Of a stretch of 64,000 nt of DNA, positions 17,069 through 27,166 are shown piece after piece. The stretch is taken from assembly GCF_022843985.1 (NCBI RefSeq), contig NZ_JALHMP010000020.1:19782-83781 (forward strand), in the 5' to 3' direction. Origin of the DNA: Phreatobacter sp. Its GTDB lineage: Bacteria; Pseudomonadota; Alphaproteobacteria; Rhizobiales; Phreatobacteraceae. The translations under genes were made by a program, and so were the position numbers. A model generated the notes under the pieces. It was not told the origin of the DNA. It did not search any database and saw only the letters and a list, made by a program, of their open reading frames with translations. The stretch's first letter is position 1; each line of letters begins with the position of its first letter.

Positions 17069-18004
17069 GTGAAGACCCTGGCAGTCATCCTGCGCGAACC
17101 GCATCATCTGGATCTGGATCACGTCGATCTCGTTTCCCTGACCGACACTGACGTGATCGTCGACGTCCTGTGGTCGGGCATCAGCAGCGGTACCGAGCGA
17201 CTTCTCTGGTCGGGCCGGATGCCTCCCTTTCCAGGACTCGGCTATCCCCTCATTCCCGGCTACGAGACGGTCGGTCGCATCACCGGCGCTGGCGCCAAGG
17301 CCGCGCACCGCATCGGCGAGCAGGTCTTCGTTCCCGGATCCCGTGGCTTCAAGGACGTGCGCGGCCTGTTCGGCGGTGCCGCCCACCGGCTGATCGTTCC
17401 GGCCGACAAGGCCTATGGCGTCGACCCCGCCCTTGGCGAGACGGCGGTGCTCTTCGCCCTCGCGGCAACGGCCTGCAGGGCCCTCGCTGTCGGCCGCAGG
17501 CCGGACCTCATCATCGGCCACGGCGTTCTCGGCCGCCTCATCGCCCGGATCGCCATGACAGACGGCCAGGCACCACCGGTCGTGTGGGAAACCCGGCCGG
17601 AGCGCCGCACCGGCACTTTCGCCTATCCGGTGATCGATCCGGCGACGGATTCGCGCTGCGACTATCAGGCGATCACCGATGCCAGCGGTGATGCCGGCCT
17701 GCTCGATACGCTGGTCGCGCGGCTCGGTCGCGGCGGCGAGATCGTCCTCGCCGGCTTCTACGAGAAGCCGCTCTCCTTCGCCTTCCCTCCCGCCTTCATG
17801 CGGGAGGCCTCGATCCGCATCGCCGCGGAATTCAGGGACCCCGATCTCGTCAGGGCCCGCGCCCTCGTCAGCGAGGGCCTGTTGTCCCTCGAAGACCTCA
17901 TCACCCACCGCTTTCCGCCGCAATCCGCCAACGAGGCCTATCGCACGGCCTTCGAGGACACGGCCTGCGTCAAGGCTTTGATCAACTGGAGGGCCCTCGC
18001 ATGA
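17069..18004 (+). CDS. bchC: Bacteriochlorophyllide 3-hydroxyethyl dehydrogenase BchC
   Basis: Medium-chain dehydrogenase/reductase-like protein, 311 residues, that oxidises the C-3 hydroxyethyl group to the acetyl group of bacteriochlorophyll a. SGISSGTERLLWSGRMP and PGYETVGRI are typical of BchC. The start is GTG at 17069, supported by GGAGG (17058-17062) six bases upstream. The stop overlaps the bchX ATG. Confidence 0.93.
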   Translation: MKTLAVILREPHHLDLDHVDLVSLTDTDVIVDVLWSGISSGTERLLWSGRMPPFPGLGYPLIPGYETVGRITGAGAKAAHRIGEQVFVPGSRGFKDVRGLFGGAAHRLIVPADKAYGVDPALGETAVLFALAATACRALAVGRRPDLIIGHGVLGRLIARIAMTDGQAPPVVWETRPERRTGTFAYPVIDPATDSRCDYQAITDASGDAGLLDTLVARLGRGGEIVLAGFYEKPLSFAFPPAFMREASIRIAAEFRDPDLVRARALVSEGLLSLEDLITHRFPPQSANEAYRTAFEDTACVKALINWRALA

Positions 18005-19008
18005 ACTCCCCCGTTTCGGCCCTCGCCTCGCGCGAGACCTTCGGCCCCGGCCTCGAGGCCATGATCCAGGACGCGGAATCGACCGCATCGGCCCCTGGAA
18101 CCCGCAACACGCAGATCATCGCCATCTATGGCAAGGGCGGTATCGGCAAGAGCTTCACCCTCGCCAACCTGTCCTACATGATGGCACAGCAGGGCCAGCG
18201 CGTGCTGCTGATCGGCTGCGATCCGAAGAGCGACACCACCTCGCTCCTGTTCGGCGGGCGCGCCTGCCCGACCATCATCGAGACCTCGTCGAAGAAAAAG
18301 CTCGCCGGCGAGGAGGTGAAGATCGAGGACGTCTGCTTCAAGCGCGACGGTGTCTTCGCCATGGAGCTCGGCGGCCCGGAGGTCGGGCGCGGCTGTGGCG
18401 GACGCGGCATCATCCACGGCTTCGAGCTGCTCGAGAAGCTCGGCTTCCACGAGTGGGACTTCGACTATGTCCTGCTCGACTTCCTCGGCGACGTGGTCTG
18501 CGGCGGCTTCGGCCTGCCGATCGCCCGCGACATGTGCCAGAAGGTCATCGTCGTCGGGTCGAACGACCTGCAGTCACTCTATGTCGCCAACAATGTCTGC
18601 TCGGCGGTGGAATATTTCCGCAAGCTGGGCGGCAATGTCGGCGTCGCCGGCATGGTGATCAACAAGGATGACGGCACCGGCGAGGCCGCGGCTTTCGCCG
18701 CCGAGGCGGGCATCCCGATCCTCGCCGCCATTCCCCAGGACGACGACCTCCGGCGCAAGAGCGCCAATTACGAGATCGTCGGCCATCCCGACAGCCAGTG
18801 GGCGTCGCTGTTCCAGGCCCTCGCGCTGAATGTCGGCGCGGCGCCCCCGGTGCGGCCGAAGCCGCTCTCCCAGGACGATCTGCTCGGCCTGTTCAAGGGT
18901 GATGCCGTCGGCCGCGGCGTCGTGCTGCAGCCGGCCTCGCAGGCCGACCTGCGCGGCGGCATCGTCATCGAGCGCGCCTCCCTCGAAGTGATCTACGAGG
19001 CGGTGTGA
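18001..19008 (+). CDS. bchX: Chlorophyllide a reductase iron protein BchX
   Basis: NifH-like ATPase, 335 residues, electron donor to BchYZ in reduction of ring B of chlorophyllide a to bacteriochlorophyllide. Walker A is GKGGIGKS at residues 44-51. The [4Fe-4S] cysteines shared by the dimer are in RGCGGRGI and DVVCGGFG. It is coupled to bchC (ATGA) and one base from bchY. Confidence 0.96.
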   Translation: MNSPVSALASRETFGPGLEAMIQDAESTASAPGTRNTQIIAIYGKGGIGKSFTLANLSYMMAQQGQRVLLIGCDPKSDTTSLLFGGRACPTIIETSSKKKLAGEEVKIEDVCFKRDGVFAMELGGPEVGRGCGGRGIIHGFELLEKLGFHEWDFDYVLLDFLGDVVCGGFGLPIARDMCQKVIVVGSNDLQSLYVANNVCSAVEYFRKLGGNVGVAGMVINKDDGTGEAAAFAAEAGIPILAAIPQDDDLRRKSANYEIVGHPDSQWASLFQALALNVGAAPPVRPKPLSQDDLLGLFKGDAVGRGVVLQPASQADLRGGIVIERASLEVIYEAV

Positions 19009-19009
19009 C

Positions 19010-20554
19010 ATGGTCACGCTCATCGACAAGCTGGCGGCATCGCGCACCGGGACGGAACCGCTCCCGGCGGCTGCGGAGGGCGGCACGTCCTGCCACGCCG
19101 GTCGCGACGAGATGAACAAGGCGGCACGGGCCGCGGGAAAGAGCGAAACCCTCGACCAATATGCCGCGGACTATCCGCGCGGGCCGCATGACCAGCCGCA
19201 GAGCATGTGCCCCGCCTTCGGCTCGCTTCGGGTGGGCCTGAGGATGCGCCGCACCGCGACGATCCTGTCGGGCTCGGCCTGCTGCGTCTACGGCCTGACC
19301 TTCACCTCGCATTTTTACGGGGCCCGCCGCACGGTCGGCTATGTGCCCTTCAACTCGGAATCGCTGGTCACCGGCAAGCTGTTCGAGGATATCCGCGATG
19401 CGGTCCACGATCTCGCCGATCCGCAGCTCTACGACACCATCGTCATCATCAACCTCTGCGTGCCGACCGCCTCGGGCGTGCCGCTGAAGCTGCTGCCAAA
19501 GGCGATCGACGGTGTGCGCATCATCGGCATCGACGTGCCGGGCTTTGGCGTGCCGACCCATGCCGAGGCCAAGGATGTGCTGGCCGGCGCCATGCTGCGC
19601 TATGCCCGCACCGAAGCCGAGAAGGGCCCGGTCCAGTCACCGCGCGTCGCCAAGGCGGCGCGGCCGACCATCGCGCTGCTCGGCGAGATGTTCCCCGCCG
19701 ATCCCATCGGCATCGGCGGGCTGCTCGAACCGCTCGGCCTCGCCGCGGGGCCGGTGGTGCCGACGCGCGAATGGCGCGAACTCTACGGTGCGCTCGACTG
19801 TGTCGCCGTGGCCGCGGTGCATCCCTTCTACACCGCCTCCATCCGCGAGTTCGAAGCGGCCGGGCGGCCCATCGTCGCCTCGGGCCCGGTAGGCCATGAC
19901 GGCACCGCCGACTGGCTTGCCGCCGTCGGACGGGCAGCGGGTGTCGACGCCTCCCGGATCACCGCGACGCAGAACGACATCCTGCCGATGATCAAGGCGG
20001 CGCTCGCGCGCAATCCGATCCGGGGCCGCATCACCCTGTCGGGCTACGAGGGCTCTGAACTGCTGGTCGGCCGCCTGTTGGTGGAGAGCGGCGCCGACCT
20101 GAAATATGTCGGCACGGCCTGCCCGCGCACGCCCTGGTCGGAGCCCGACCGCGCATGGCTCGCCGCGCGCGGCGTCGAAGTGCAGTACCGGGCCTCGCTG
20201 GAGCAGGACATCGCCGCGCTCGACGCCTTCGCGCCGGATCTGGCGATCGGCACGACGCCGGTGGTGCAGAAGGCCAAGGAGCGGCGGATCCCCGCGCTCT
20301 ACTTCACCAATCTCATCTCGGCACGGCCGCTGTTCGGCCTCGCCGGCGCCGGCTCGCTGGCAACGGTGGTCAATGCGGCGCTCGGCAACAAGGCGCGGTT
20401 CGACCGGATGACAACCTTCTTCGAGGGGGTCGGAACGGGCGATTCCGCCGGCATCTGGAGCGAGACACCGGCGCCGCGGCCGGAATTCCGCGCCAAGTAC
20501 CGCCGGCAGACCGAGGCCCTCGCCAAGAAGCGCAAGTCGGAGGAGATGATCTGA
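19010..20554 (+). CDS. bchY: Chlorophyllide a reductase subunit BchY
   Basis: NifD-like subunit, 514 residues, of the BchYZ catalytic heterotetramer. Cluster-ligand cysteines are visible in [10 protein letters not shown] and in [10 protein letters not shown]. The C-terminal half has the oxidoreductase fold common to nitrogenase-like component 1 proteins. One base separates it from bchX, and its TGA shares a base with the bchZ ATG (TGATG at 20552). Confidence 0.95.
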   Translation: MVTLIDKLAASRTGTEPLPAAAEGGTSCHAGRDEMNKAARAAGKSETLDQYAADYPRGPHDQPQSMCPAFGSLRVGLRMRRTATILSGSACCVYGLTFTSHFYGARRTVGYVPFNSESLVTGKLFEDIRDAVHDLADPQLYDTIVIINLCVPTASGVPLKLLPKAIDGVRIIGIDVPGFGVPTHAEAKDVLAGAMLRYARTEAEKGPVQSPRVAKAARPTIALLGEMFPADPIGIGGLLEPLGLAAGPVVPTREWRELYGALDCVAVAAVHPFYTASIREFEAAGRPIVASGPVGHDGTADWLAAVGRAAGVDASRITATQNDILPMIKAALARNPIRGRITLSGYEGSELLVGRLLVESGADLKYVGTACPRTPWSEPDRAWLAARGVEVQYRASLEQDIAALDAFAPDLAIGTTPVVQKAKERRIPALYFTNLISARPLFGLAGAGSLATVVNAALGNKARFDRMTTFFEGVGTGDSAGIWSETPAPRPEFRAKYRRQTEALAKKRKSEEMI

Positions 20555-21999
20555 TGCTGGTCCTCGACCACGACCGTGCAGGCGGCTACTGGGGCGCCGT
20601 CTATGTCTTCACCGCAGTGAAGGGCATGCAGGTCGTGATCGACGGACCTGTGGGCTGCGAAAACCTGCCGGTGACCTCCGTCCTTCACTACACCGACGCG
20701 CTGCCGCCCCACGAGCTGCCGATCGTCGTCACCGGCCTTGCCGAGGAAGAGCTTGGCCAGAAGGGCACGGAAGAGGCGATGCGGCGGGCCTATCGCTCGC
20801 TCGATCCCGACCTCCCGGCCGTCGTCGTGACGGGCTCGATCGCCGAGATGATCGGCGGCGGCGTGACGCCGGAAGGCACCAATATCAAGCGGTTCCTGCC
20901 GCGGACCATCGACGAGGACCAGTGGCAGAGCGCCGACCGCGCCCTCAACTGGCTGTGGACCGAGTATGGTCCGCGCAAGGTTCCGGCCCGCAAGCGCGAG
21001 CCTGGCACCAAGCCGCGCGTCAACATCATCGGCCCGGCCTACGGCACCTTCAACATGCCGTCCGATACGGCCGAGATCCGCCGCCTGGTCGAGGGCATCG
21101 GCTGCGAGGTGAACATGGTCTTCCCGCTCGGAAGCCATCTCGCCGATATCGCGAGGCTGGCCGATGCCGACGTCAACATCTGCCTCTATCGCGAGTTCGG
21201 GCGCCTGCTCTGCGAGCAACTCGAGCGGCCCTATCTCCAGGCCCCGATCGGCCTGCATTCGACGACCCGCTTCCTCACCAAGCTCGGCGAGCTGACGGGG
21301 GTCGACCCCCTGCCCTTCATCGAGAAGGAAAAGCACACGACCATCAAGCCCCTGTGGGACCTTTGGCGGTCGGTGACGCAGGACTTCTTCGGCACGGCCA
21401 GTTTCGCCGTGGTGGCCACCGACACCTATGCGCGCGGCCTGCACCATTTCCTCGGCGAGGAACTCGGCCTGCCCTGCACCTTCGTCTTCTCGCGCAAGGC
21501 CGGCGTCAAGCCGGACAACCAGGCGGTGCGCCAGGCGATCCGCGACAAGACCCCGCTGATCATGTTCGGCAGCTACAATGAACGCATGTACCTCGCCGAG
21601 ATCGGCGCACGGGCGGTCTATATTCCCGCCTCGTTCCCCGGCGCGATCATCCGGCGCCATACCGGAACGCCCTTCATGGGCTATGCCGGCGCCACCTACC
21701 TGCTCCAGGAGGTGTGCAACGCGCTGTTCGACGCGCTGTTCCACATCCTGCCGCTGGCCAGCGAACTCGACAAGATCGAGGCGACGCCATCGCGCATCGA
21801 GGATGAACTGCCGTGGAGCAACGAGGCCAAGGCCCTGCTCGACGCCGTCGTCGAAACCCATCCCGTCCTGGTGCGCATCTCCGCGGCCAAGCGCCTGCGC
21901 GATGTCGCCGAACGCGATGCCCGCAGCACCGGCGAGGGCGAGGTCAAGCCGGAATCCGTCACACGCGCGGCCGGCAATCTGGGTCGTCCGCCGACCTGA
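20554..21999 (+). CDS. bchZ: Chlorophyllide a reductase subunit BchZ
   Basis: NifK-like subunit, 481 residues. The conserved cysteine motif [18 protein letters not shown] lies near residue 33 and [21 protein letters not shown] follows. It completes the bchXYZ operon directly upstream of the puf genes; puf expression in related bacteria often comes partly by readthrough from this operon. The ATG at 20554 overlaps the bchY stop by one base. Confidence 0.95.
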   Translation: MLVLDHDRAGGYWGAVYVFTAVKGMQVVIDGPVGCENLPVTSVLHYTDALPPHELPIVVTGLAEEELGQKGTEEAMRRAYRSLDPDLPAVVVTGSIAEMIGGGVTPEGTNIKRFLPRTIDEDQWQSADRALNWLWTEYGPRKVPARKREPGTKPRVNIIGPAYGTFNMPSDTAEIRRLVEGIGCEVNMVFPLGSHLADIARLADADVNICLYREFGRLLCEQLERPYLQAPIGLHSTTRFLTKLGELTGVDPLPFIEKEKHTTIKPLWDLWRSVTQDFFGTASFAVVATDTYARGLHHFLGEELGLPCTFVFSRKAGVKPDNQAVRQAIRDKTPLIMFGSYNERMYLAEIGARAVYIPASFPGAIIRRHTGTPFMGYAGATYLLQEVCNALFDALFHILPLASELDKIEATPSRIEDELPWSNEAKALLDAVVETHPVLVRISAAKRLRDVAERDARSTGEGEVKPESVTRAAGNLGRPPT

Positions 22000-22058
22000 G
22001 TGCCTCAAGCAGGGACTGCCGCCACCCGCGGCAGCGACACAGTGCAGCCGAAGCAGAA

Positions 22059-22077
22059 GGATGGCCTTGGGCCATCC
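22059..22077 (+). other. RNA hairpin upstream of pufQ-like ORF
   Basis: GGATGGCC, loop TTG, GGCCATCC: a perfect 8-base stem right before the AGGGAGAG ribosome binding site (22082-22089) of the pufQ-like ORF. It may influence mRNA stability at the 5' end of the puf message or translation of the small ORF. No T-tract follows, so it is not a typical terminator. Confidence 0.5.
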
Positions 22078-22095
22078 CGTCAGGGAGAGATGATC

Positions 22096-22323
22096 ATGAC
22101 CGACGTCGTTCGCAGCCACGCGCAGCCCCGCTCCCGCCGGATGGATCGGCTCGAATTCAGGCTGCTGATGCTCCTGTCCTTCCCCATTTTTCTCCTCGTC
22201 GCCTGCCTCTCCCGCCTGACGCGGGACCGCTCGGCCGAGGTCGGTGCCCGCAGCGAAGGCTCGGTCTTCGCCGAGGCCCGTGCGGCAGCAGCATCCGCCA
22301 TTCCGTTCGCCTTCATGGGCTGA
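22096..22323 (+). CDS. pufQ: PufQ-like small membrane protein
   Basis: A 75-residue protein between bchZ and pufB, in the place of pufQ of Rhodobacter. A basic N-terminus ending RRMDRLEFRLLMLL leads into one hydrophobic segment (about 20-38), as in PufQ, which has RPEFALYFSL in the same position. PufQ is linked to bacteriochlorophyll synthesis and antenna formation. Similarity is short, so the assignment leans on position and topology. An ATG at 22090 is in frame but touches the ribosome binding site, so 22096 is preferred. Confidence 0.6.
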   Translation: MTDVVRSHAQPRSRRMDRLEFRLLMLLSFPIFLLVACLSRLTRDRSAEVGARSEGSVFAEARAAAASAIPFAFMG

Positions 22324-22357
22324 CGGTCCCAGTCGTCCGGGTCACCGGGCGAGAAGC

Positions 22358-22423
22358 CGCCTGCGCTCCGGCGCAGGCGTCAACCTTGCCGTGCCGGAAG
22401 GCACGGCGACGGCCTTCAAGGCC
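22358..22423 (+). other. Run of three RNA hairpins before pufB
   Basis: Three hairpins follow each other: CGCCTGCGC, loop TCCG, GCGCAGGCG (22358-22379); GCCGTGCC, loop GGAA (a GNRA tetraloop), GGCACGGC (22388-22407); and a weak GGCC, loop TTCAA, GGCC (22411-22423). They end about 20 bases before the pufB start. Known puf leaders use such structures to protect the pufBA message from 5' decay; that role is inferred here. Confidence 0.6.
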
Positions 22424-22443
22424 GAAACGAGGAGTAGTCCATC

Positions 22444-22656
22444 ATGGCTGACAAAGAGACCCTCTCGGGGCTCACTGAAGAGGAGGCCCAAGAGTTCCAC
22501 AAGTACTTCATCCAGGGTTTCGCTGGATTCACGGTTGTCGCAATCATCGCCCATTTCCTGGCGTGGCAGTGGCGTCCGTGGCTCCCCGGCCCCAGTGGCT
22601 ATGCACAGTCGATGATCGACGGTGCGACGGCCACGATCCAGACGCTCATCGGCTGA
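22444..22656 (+). CDS. pufB: LH1 antenna beta subunit PufB
   Basis: Light-harvesting 1 beta polypeptide, 70 residues. The soluble N-terminus ([18 protein letters not shown]) and one membrane segment lead to His37 in [14 protein letters not shown], the bacteriochlorophyll ligand, and to WRPW (43-46). The protein then goes on for 24 residues (47-70), while many LH1 beta chains end within a few residues of this motif. GAGGAGT precedes the ATG. Confidence 0.95.
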   Translation: MADKETLSGLTEEEAQEFHKYFIQGFAGFTVVAIIAHFLAWQWRPWLPGPSGYAQSMIDGATATIQTLIG

Positions 22657-22671
22657 CGGGAGGACGAACTC

Positions 22672-22890
22672 ATGTGGAAAATCTGGCTCATCTTCGATCC
22701 ACGGCGGGTCCTCGTCGCGCTGTTCACCTTCCTGTTTGCGCTCGCTCTGCTGATTCACTTCATCCTGCTCAGCACCGATCGCTTCAACTGGATCGAGGGA
22801 CCGCGTGCCCGCCCGGCGCCGCGTGCAGACGTGATTTCGGTTCCGACGACCACGGTCGCCGGACTGCCCTTCACGATCACCGGTACTTGA
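22672..22890 (+). CDS. pufA: LH1 antenna alpha subunit PufA
   Basis: Light-harvesting 1 alpha polypeptide, 72 residues. [18 protein letters not shown] is the typical N-terminus, His29 in [16 protein letters not shown] binds bacteriochlorophyll, and a proline-rich C-terminal tail follows the membrane segment. It starts 15 bases after pufB with GGGAGGACG upstream. A strong hairpin lies just after it. Confidence 0.96.
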   Translation: MWKIWLIFDPRRVLVALFTFLFALALLIHFILLSTDRFNWIEGPRARPAPRADVISVPTTTVAGLPFTITGT

Positions 22891-22900
22891 CGCGAAAGAC

Positions 22901-22941
22901 CCGGGGCCACCGACGGCCGTTCGAGCCGCCGGTGACCCCGG
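22901..22941 (+). other. pufA-pufL intercistronic hairpin
   Basis: Left arm CCGGGGCCACCGACGGC (22901-22917), loop of 7, right arm GCCGCCGGTGACCCCGG (22925-22941): 15 of 17 positions pair. In Rhodobacter a hairpin at this place stops 3' decay and keeps pufBA mRNA in excess over pufLM, which sets the antenna to reaction-centre ratio. There is no T-tract, so it is a decay barrier rather than a terminator. Function is inferred from position. Confidence 0.8.
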
Positions 22942-22990
22942 TCACCATGCATCCGTGAATTTGACGTGCACAGCCGATGGGAGGCCGATC

Positions 22991-23815
22991 ATGGCCATGC
23001 TGAGCTTCGAGGCGAAATATCGGGTCCGCGGGGGCACCCTGGTCGGGGGCGATCTCTTCGACTTCTGGGTCGGTCCCTTCTATGTGGGCTTCTTCGGGGT
23101 GACGACGATCTTCTTCACGTTCCTCGGCACCGGCCTGATCTTCTGGGGCGCGTCGCTTGGCGACACCTGGAACATCTGGAAGATCAACATCGCCCCTCCC
23201 GACCTGAAATACGGCCTCGGTTTCGCGCCGCTCGCTGAAGGCGGGCTCTGGCAGCTCATCACCATTTGCGCGATCGGGGCCTTCGCGTCCTGGGCACTGC
23301 GCCAGGTCGAGATCTCCCGCAAGCTCGGCATGGGGCTCCATATCCCCGTGGCGTTCAGCTTCGCCATCTTCGCCTATGTCAGCCTGGTGGTGATCCGGCC
23401 CCTGCTGATGGGAGCCTGGGGCCACGGCTTTCCCTACGGGATCTTCAGCCATCTCGATTGGGTGTCGAACGTCGGCTATCAGTACCTGCACTTCCACTAC
23501 AATCCGGCCCACATGATCGCGGTGACGTTCTTCTTCACCACGACGCTGGCTCTCTCGCTGCACGGGGCACTGGTTCTGTCGGCCACCAACCCGCCGAAGG
23601 GCGAGGCGGTGAAGACGCCGGAGCACGAGAACGCCTTCTTCCGCGACATCATCGGCTATTCGATCGGCACGATCGGCATCCATCGCCTCGGGCTCTTCCT
23701 GGCCCTGTCCGCGGTCTTCTGGAGCGCGGTCTGCATTGTGATCTCCGGCCCGTTCTGGACCCTCGGCTGGCCCGAGTGGTGGAACTGGTGGCTCGAACTG
23801 CCGATCTGGCGCTGA
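22991..23815 (+). CDS. pufL: Photosynthetic reaction centre L subunit
   Basis: L subunit of the type II reaction centre, 274 residues, five membrane segments. [20 protein letters not shown] is the family N-terminus. Chlorophyll ligand histidines are in SHLDWVSN (accessory) and NPAHM (special pair); iron-ligand histidines are in SLHGAL and GIHRLG. The ATG at 22991 has GGGAGG upstream (22979-22984). An in-frame GTG at 22955 lies in the leader and is unlikely to be used. Ten bases separate it from pufM. Confidence 0.97.
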   Translation: MAMLSFEAKYRVRGGTLVGGDLFDFWVGPFYVGFFGVTTIFFTFLGTGLIFWGASLGDTWNIWKINIAPPDLKYGLGFAPLAEGGLWQLITICAIGAFASWALRQVEISRKLGMGLHIPVAFSFAIFAYVSLVVIRPLLMGAWGHGFPYGIFSHLDWVSNVGYQYLHFHYNPAHMIAVTFFFTTTLALSLHGALVLSATNPPKGEAVKTPEHENAFFRDIIGYSIGTIGIHRLGLFLALSAVFWSAVCIVISGPFWTLGWPEWWNWWLELPIWR

Positions 23816-23825
23816 GGAGGGTATC

Positions 23826-24812
23826 GTGAGTTTCGCGATCGACTACCAGAACATCTTCACACGCGTTCAGGTCCGCGGGCCGGATGATACCGGGCCTCCG
23901 ATCGAAACCGACCTGTACAGCCGTGGCAAAACGATCAAGCACAATTACTGGCTGGGCAAGATCGGCGACGCGCAGATCGGCCCCATCTATCTGGGCTGGT
24001 TCGGCAGCGCCTCGCTGCTCTGCGGCATCATCGCCTTCGAGATCATCGGCCTCAATATGTGGGCCTCGGTGAACTGGGACCCCATCCAGTTCGTGCGTCA
24101 GCTGTTCTGGCTGGCGCTCGAGCCGCCGGCGCCGAAATACGGCCTGTCCTTCCCGCCGATGGCGGAAGGCGGATGGTGGCTGCTGGCCGGGTTCTTCATG
24201 ACATTGTCGCTCATCCTGTGGTGGGTGCGCACCTACCGGCGGGCTCGGGCCCTCGGCCTTGGCACGCATGTCGCCTGGGCCTTCGCTGCGGCGATCTGGC
24301 TGATGCTCGTCCTCGGCTTCTTCCGCCCGTTGCTGATGGGCTCCTGGAGCGAGGGTGTTCCCTTCGGCATCTTCCCCCATCTCGACTGGACGGCCGCCTT
24401 CTCGATCCGCTACGGCAACCTCTTCTACAACCCGTTCCATGCGCTCTCGATCGCCTTCCTCTACGGATCGGCCCTGCTCTTCGCCATGCATGGCGCCACG
24501 ATCCTGGCGGTGTCCCGCTATGGCGGCGAGCGCGAGATCGAGCAGATCGTCGATCGCGGCACGGCCTCGGAGCGGGCGGCCCTGTTCTGGCGCTGGACCA
24601 TGGGCTTCAACGCCACGATGGAATCGATCCACCGCTGGGCCTGGTGGTTCGCCGTCCTTACCCCGCTGACCGGCGGCATCGGCATCCTGCTGACCGGCAC
24701 CGTGGTCGACAACTGGTACCTCTGGGCGGTCAAGCACGATTTCGCACCGGTCTATCCGACGCCCTACACGCCTGCCGTCGACCCCCTGACACTGCCGGGA
24801 GCCACGCGATGA
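23826..24812 (+). CDS. pufM: Photosynthetic reaction centre M subunit
   Basis: M subunit, 328 residues, partner of PufL. It begins with GTG at 23826 after GAGGAGGG. Characteristic segments are [25 protein letters not shown] (accessory chlorophyll ligand), [25 protein letters not shown] (special pair and iron ligands) and ESIHRWAWW. The C-terminal tail (about 20 residues past [12 protein letters not shown]) reaches the pufC start and fits species carrying a bound tetraheme cytochrome. The stop overlaps the pufC ATG. Confidence 0.97.
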   Translation: MSFAIDYQNIFTRVQVRGPDDTGPPIETDLYSRGKTIKHNYWLGKIGDAQIGPIYLGWFGSASLLCGIIAFEIIGLNMWASVNWDPIQFVRQLFWLALEPPAPKYGLSFPPMAEGGWWLLAGFFMTLSLILWWVRTYRRARALGLGTHVAWAFAAAIWLMLVLGFFRPLLMGSWSEGVPFGIFPHLDWTAAFSIRYGNLFYNPFHALSIAFLYGSALLFAMHGATILAVSRYGGEREIEQIVDRGTASERAALFWRWTMGFNATMESIHRWAWWFAVLTPLTGGIGILLTGTVVDNWYLWAVKHDFAPVYPTPYTPAVDPLTLPGATR

Positions 24813-25825
24813 GATCCGTCAGCACCTGCCTGACTGCCCTGGTTCTGGGTTCGGCCCTGTTCCTCGCCGGCTGCGAAAGGCCACCCCCCGCCGCTGACCA
24901 GATCGGTTACCGGGGCACATCCATGGGCTCGGTCACCAATCCGCGGACCCTGGAAATGCGGGAGGCTGCCAACAGGCCCCCCGAGGCCCAGCCCGCGGCC
25001 GACCCGACGGGCCCGCGCGCCTCGACGATCTATCAGAACGTCCAGGTGCTGGGAGACCTGAGCGAGGGCGAATTCATCCGGCTGATGGCCTCGATGACCG
25101 AATGGATGGCGCCGCCGGACCAGAGCTGCGGATACTGCCACAACCTCGAAAACATGGCGGACGAGTCGAAATATCAGTTCCGCGTGGCGCGGCAGATGCT
25201 CGTCATGACGCGCTCGCTCAATACCGACTGGAAGTCGCATGTCGGAGAGACCGGCGTGACGTGCTACACCTGCCACCGTGGCAATCCCCAGCCCCAGGCG
25301 ACGTTCAAGCTCGATCCCGGTCCGCGCGGGGCGGGAGGCTTCACCGCCAGCCGCCAGGGGCAGAACTTCGCGGCCCGCTCGGTCGGCTCGACCTCGCTGC
25401 CGAACGATCCCTTCACCCAGCTCCTCGCCTATGCCGGAGAGATCCGGGTGAACACGCCGACGGCACTGGCGGCGGGCAATCCACGCACCATCCAGGACGC
25501 CGAGCTCACCTACAGCCTGATGATCCACATGTCGGAAGGCCTCGGGGTCAATTGTACGTTCTGCCACAACTCGCAGAATTTCGGCGCCTGGAACGGTCCG
25601 CCGCAGCGGGCAACGGCCTTCCACGGCATCCGCATGGTGCGCGACATCAACACGCGCCATGTCCAGCCGCTGGCGGCGATCCTGCCGCCGGAACGGCTCG
25701 GCCCGGAGGGCGACAACGCCAAGGTGTTCTGCGCCACCTGCCACCAGGCCCAGCCGAAGCCGATGGGCGGCGCGCCGATGCTGCGCGACTATCCGGAACT
25801 GGGGGCGCCGCGTCCGGCCCCGTGA
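24809..25825 (+). CDS. pufC: Reaction-centre tetraheme cytochrome PufC
   Basis: Tetraheme cytochrome c that re-reduces the special pair, 338 residues. Four CxxCH heme sites are seen in order: CGYCH, CYTCH, CTFCH and CATCH. The N-terminus is a lipoprotein signal with lipobox LAGC (Cys22), so the protein should be anchored to the periplasmic side by a lipid. It is coupled to pufM by ATGA and is the last puf gene; there is no pufX. Confidence 0.97.
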   Translation: MRSVSTCLTALVLGSALFLAGCERPPPAADQIGYRGTSMGSVTNPRTLEMREAANRPPEAQPAADPTGPRASTIYQNVQVLGDLSEGEFIRLMASMTEWMAPPDQSCGYCHNLENMADESKYQFRVARQMLVMTRSLNTDWKSHVGETGVTCYTCHRGNPQPQATFKLDPGPRGAGGFTASRQGQNFAARSVGSTSLPNDPFTQLLAYAGEIRVNTPTALAAGNPRTIQDAELTYSLMIHMSEGLGVNCTFCHNSQNFGAWNGPPQRATAFHGIRMVRDINTRHVQPLAAILPPERLGPEGDNAKVFCATCHQAQPKPMGGAPMLRDYPELGAPRPAP

Positions 25826-25866
25826 CGGGGGCGCGGGGCCAAGGGACCTGGCGAAGCGCATGCGAG

Positions 25867-25897
25867 GGGGTGGGCCGAGGCCCACCCCTTTGTCTTG
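25867..25897 (+). terminator. Rho-independent terminator of the puf operon
   Basis: GGGGTGGGCC (25867-25876), GA, GGCCCACCCC (25879-25888), then TTTGTCTT. It lies 42 bases after the pufC stop. The rest of the 260-base gap before the ppaA 3' end shows nothing I recognise. Confidence 0.8.
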
Positions 25898-26085
25898 GAA
25901 ACCGGGTCATGGAAACGGGTTGGTGGTCGGGGTCATCGCACCGCGCTGGCGCCGGCCGTTTCCGGACCGGCCCGGCGGACGGGCGCCACGGACCAAGCTT
26001 GCGGACAGTGCATGGGCACACCCCTGCCGGATGACGGCTGCAGCACAGTCACGGCGGTGGGCGGATCGCGCCGGCGGGGCGGGAC

Positions 26086-26991
26086 TTACCCCTCGATCCT
26101 GGCGCGCAGCGTTTCGCCGGCGAAGGTCTCGATGGCATGGGTCGGATCGCGGGCGCCGAAATCGGCCCCGAGTTCGACCGCGAGCTGGGGCTGTTCAACG
26201 AAATGATAGCCGCCGACGACGACCTGGATACGGGGATTGGCCGAGGCATCGCGAACCAGCGCGATAATGGCGGCGATCTCGTCGCGTGAGGTCTCGCCAC
26301 TGGCCGACAGGCCGACGGCGTCGAACCATTCACCGTGAACGCGATCGAGGATCTGCTGGCGGGTGGCCGCGCCCTCATTCTCGACGTCCCAGCCGGCGCG
26401 GCGAAAGAACTCCTCGACGACGGACAGTCCCAGAGTGTGTTGGCCGCCGGGGACCAGCGCGAGCAGGATGCGGTAGCCTGGTCCCTTGGGAACGACGTCG
26501 GCGCTGAAGGCGGGACCATAGCTTCGCAGCAATTGCTGGATGCGCGAAAGCCCGACAGTGACGTCGACGAAGCTGAGACGGTCGCCGTCCCACAGGAGGC
26601 CGAGGTGACGTGCGGCGCTGCACAGGACAGCGGTGATGACACCTTCGAGCGACATGCCGCCGGCGATCAGGGAGTCGATGTGCTGGCGCGCCGCCGGCAG
26701 CGGATGGCGTACGATCAGCTCGCAGAAGGCCTCGACGTCAGCATAGGAAAAGGACTCGGACGCCTGGACAGGCGACTCGGCGTCATAGACGTCAAGACCG
26801 GCGGCCCGGTGCCCCATCAGCAGGCGGGGAATGACCTGGGTTTCGATCGTCTTCGCCAGATCACGGCGCATATCGGCGGTCAGGACATCCGCGTTCGGAT
26901 ACCAGACGCGCGCGGCGACCCTTAAGCCATCCCTGCAATCATCTTGAGAGCGGGGGTGCTCCCCCGTGATGCGATCGTCCAAGCTCGCCAT
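26086..26991 (-). CDS. ppaA: PpaA/AerR-type cobalamin-binding regulator
   Basis: Regulator of photosynthesis genes, 301 residues. The N-terminal half has the helical cap typical of B12-binding proteins (HLGLLWDGDRLSFVDVTVG). The C-terminal half is a B12-binding Rossmann fold (GQHTLGLSVVEEFFRRAGWDV, then VGLSASGE and VVVGGYHF) without the standard DxHxxG motif, as is usual for PpaA/AerR. Proteins of this family act as antirepressors of PpsR/CrtJ using cobalamin or heme. The start at 26991 is supported by GGGAGGG upstream on the minus strand. It runs divergently from bchH across a 537-base region with PpsR boxes; ppsR itself is about 25 kb away. Confidence 0.88.
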   Translation of the reverse strand: MASLDDRITGEHPRSQDDCRDGLRVAARVWYPNADVLTADMRRDLAKTIETQVIPRLLMGHRAAGLDVYDAESPVQASESFSYADVEAFCELIVRHPLPAARQHIDSLIAGGMSLEGVITAVLCSAARHLGLLWDGDRLSFVDVTVGLSRIQQLLRSYGPAFSADVVPKGPGYRILLALVPGGQHTLGLSVVEEFFRRAGWDVENEGAATRQQILDRVHGEWFDAVGLSASGETSRDEIAAIIALVRDASANPRIQVVVGGYHFVEQPQLAVELGADFGARDPTHAIETFAGETLRARIEG

Positions 26992-27103
26992 GGGGGGGAC
27001 CCTCCCAAGGCAGGTAGCTCTCCGGCGTAGGCGTTCTTCAGGCCCTTGTGGTCAATGACAGCAGGATAGCGGCCAATTGTCCGGAAAACCTTTCTTCCCA
27101 CCC

Positions 27104-27121
27104 TGTCGGCAGATTGAAACA
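27104..27121. promoter_or_regulatory. PpsR box 1 in the ppaA-bchH intergenic region
   Basis: TGTCGGCAGATTGAAACA fits TGT-N12-ACA but lacks the inner CA/TG bases of the better sites, so it may be weak or a chance match. It is nearer to ppaA (113 bases upstream of its start) than to bchH. Confidence 0.5.
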
Positions 27122-27166
27122 CGAGTTGCGATCCTCGGCAATGGCCGTTTTCGAGTCTCTCCAGAG

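Noticed and set aside
22955..22990. Upstream GTG start for pufL.
   Set aside because: The family N-terminus begins at the ATG at 22991, which has its own good ribosome binding site.
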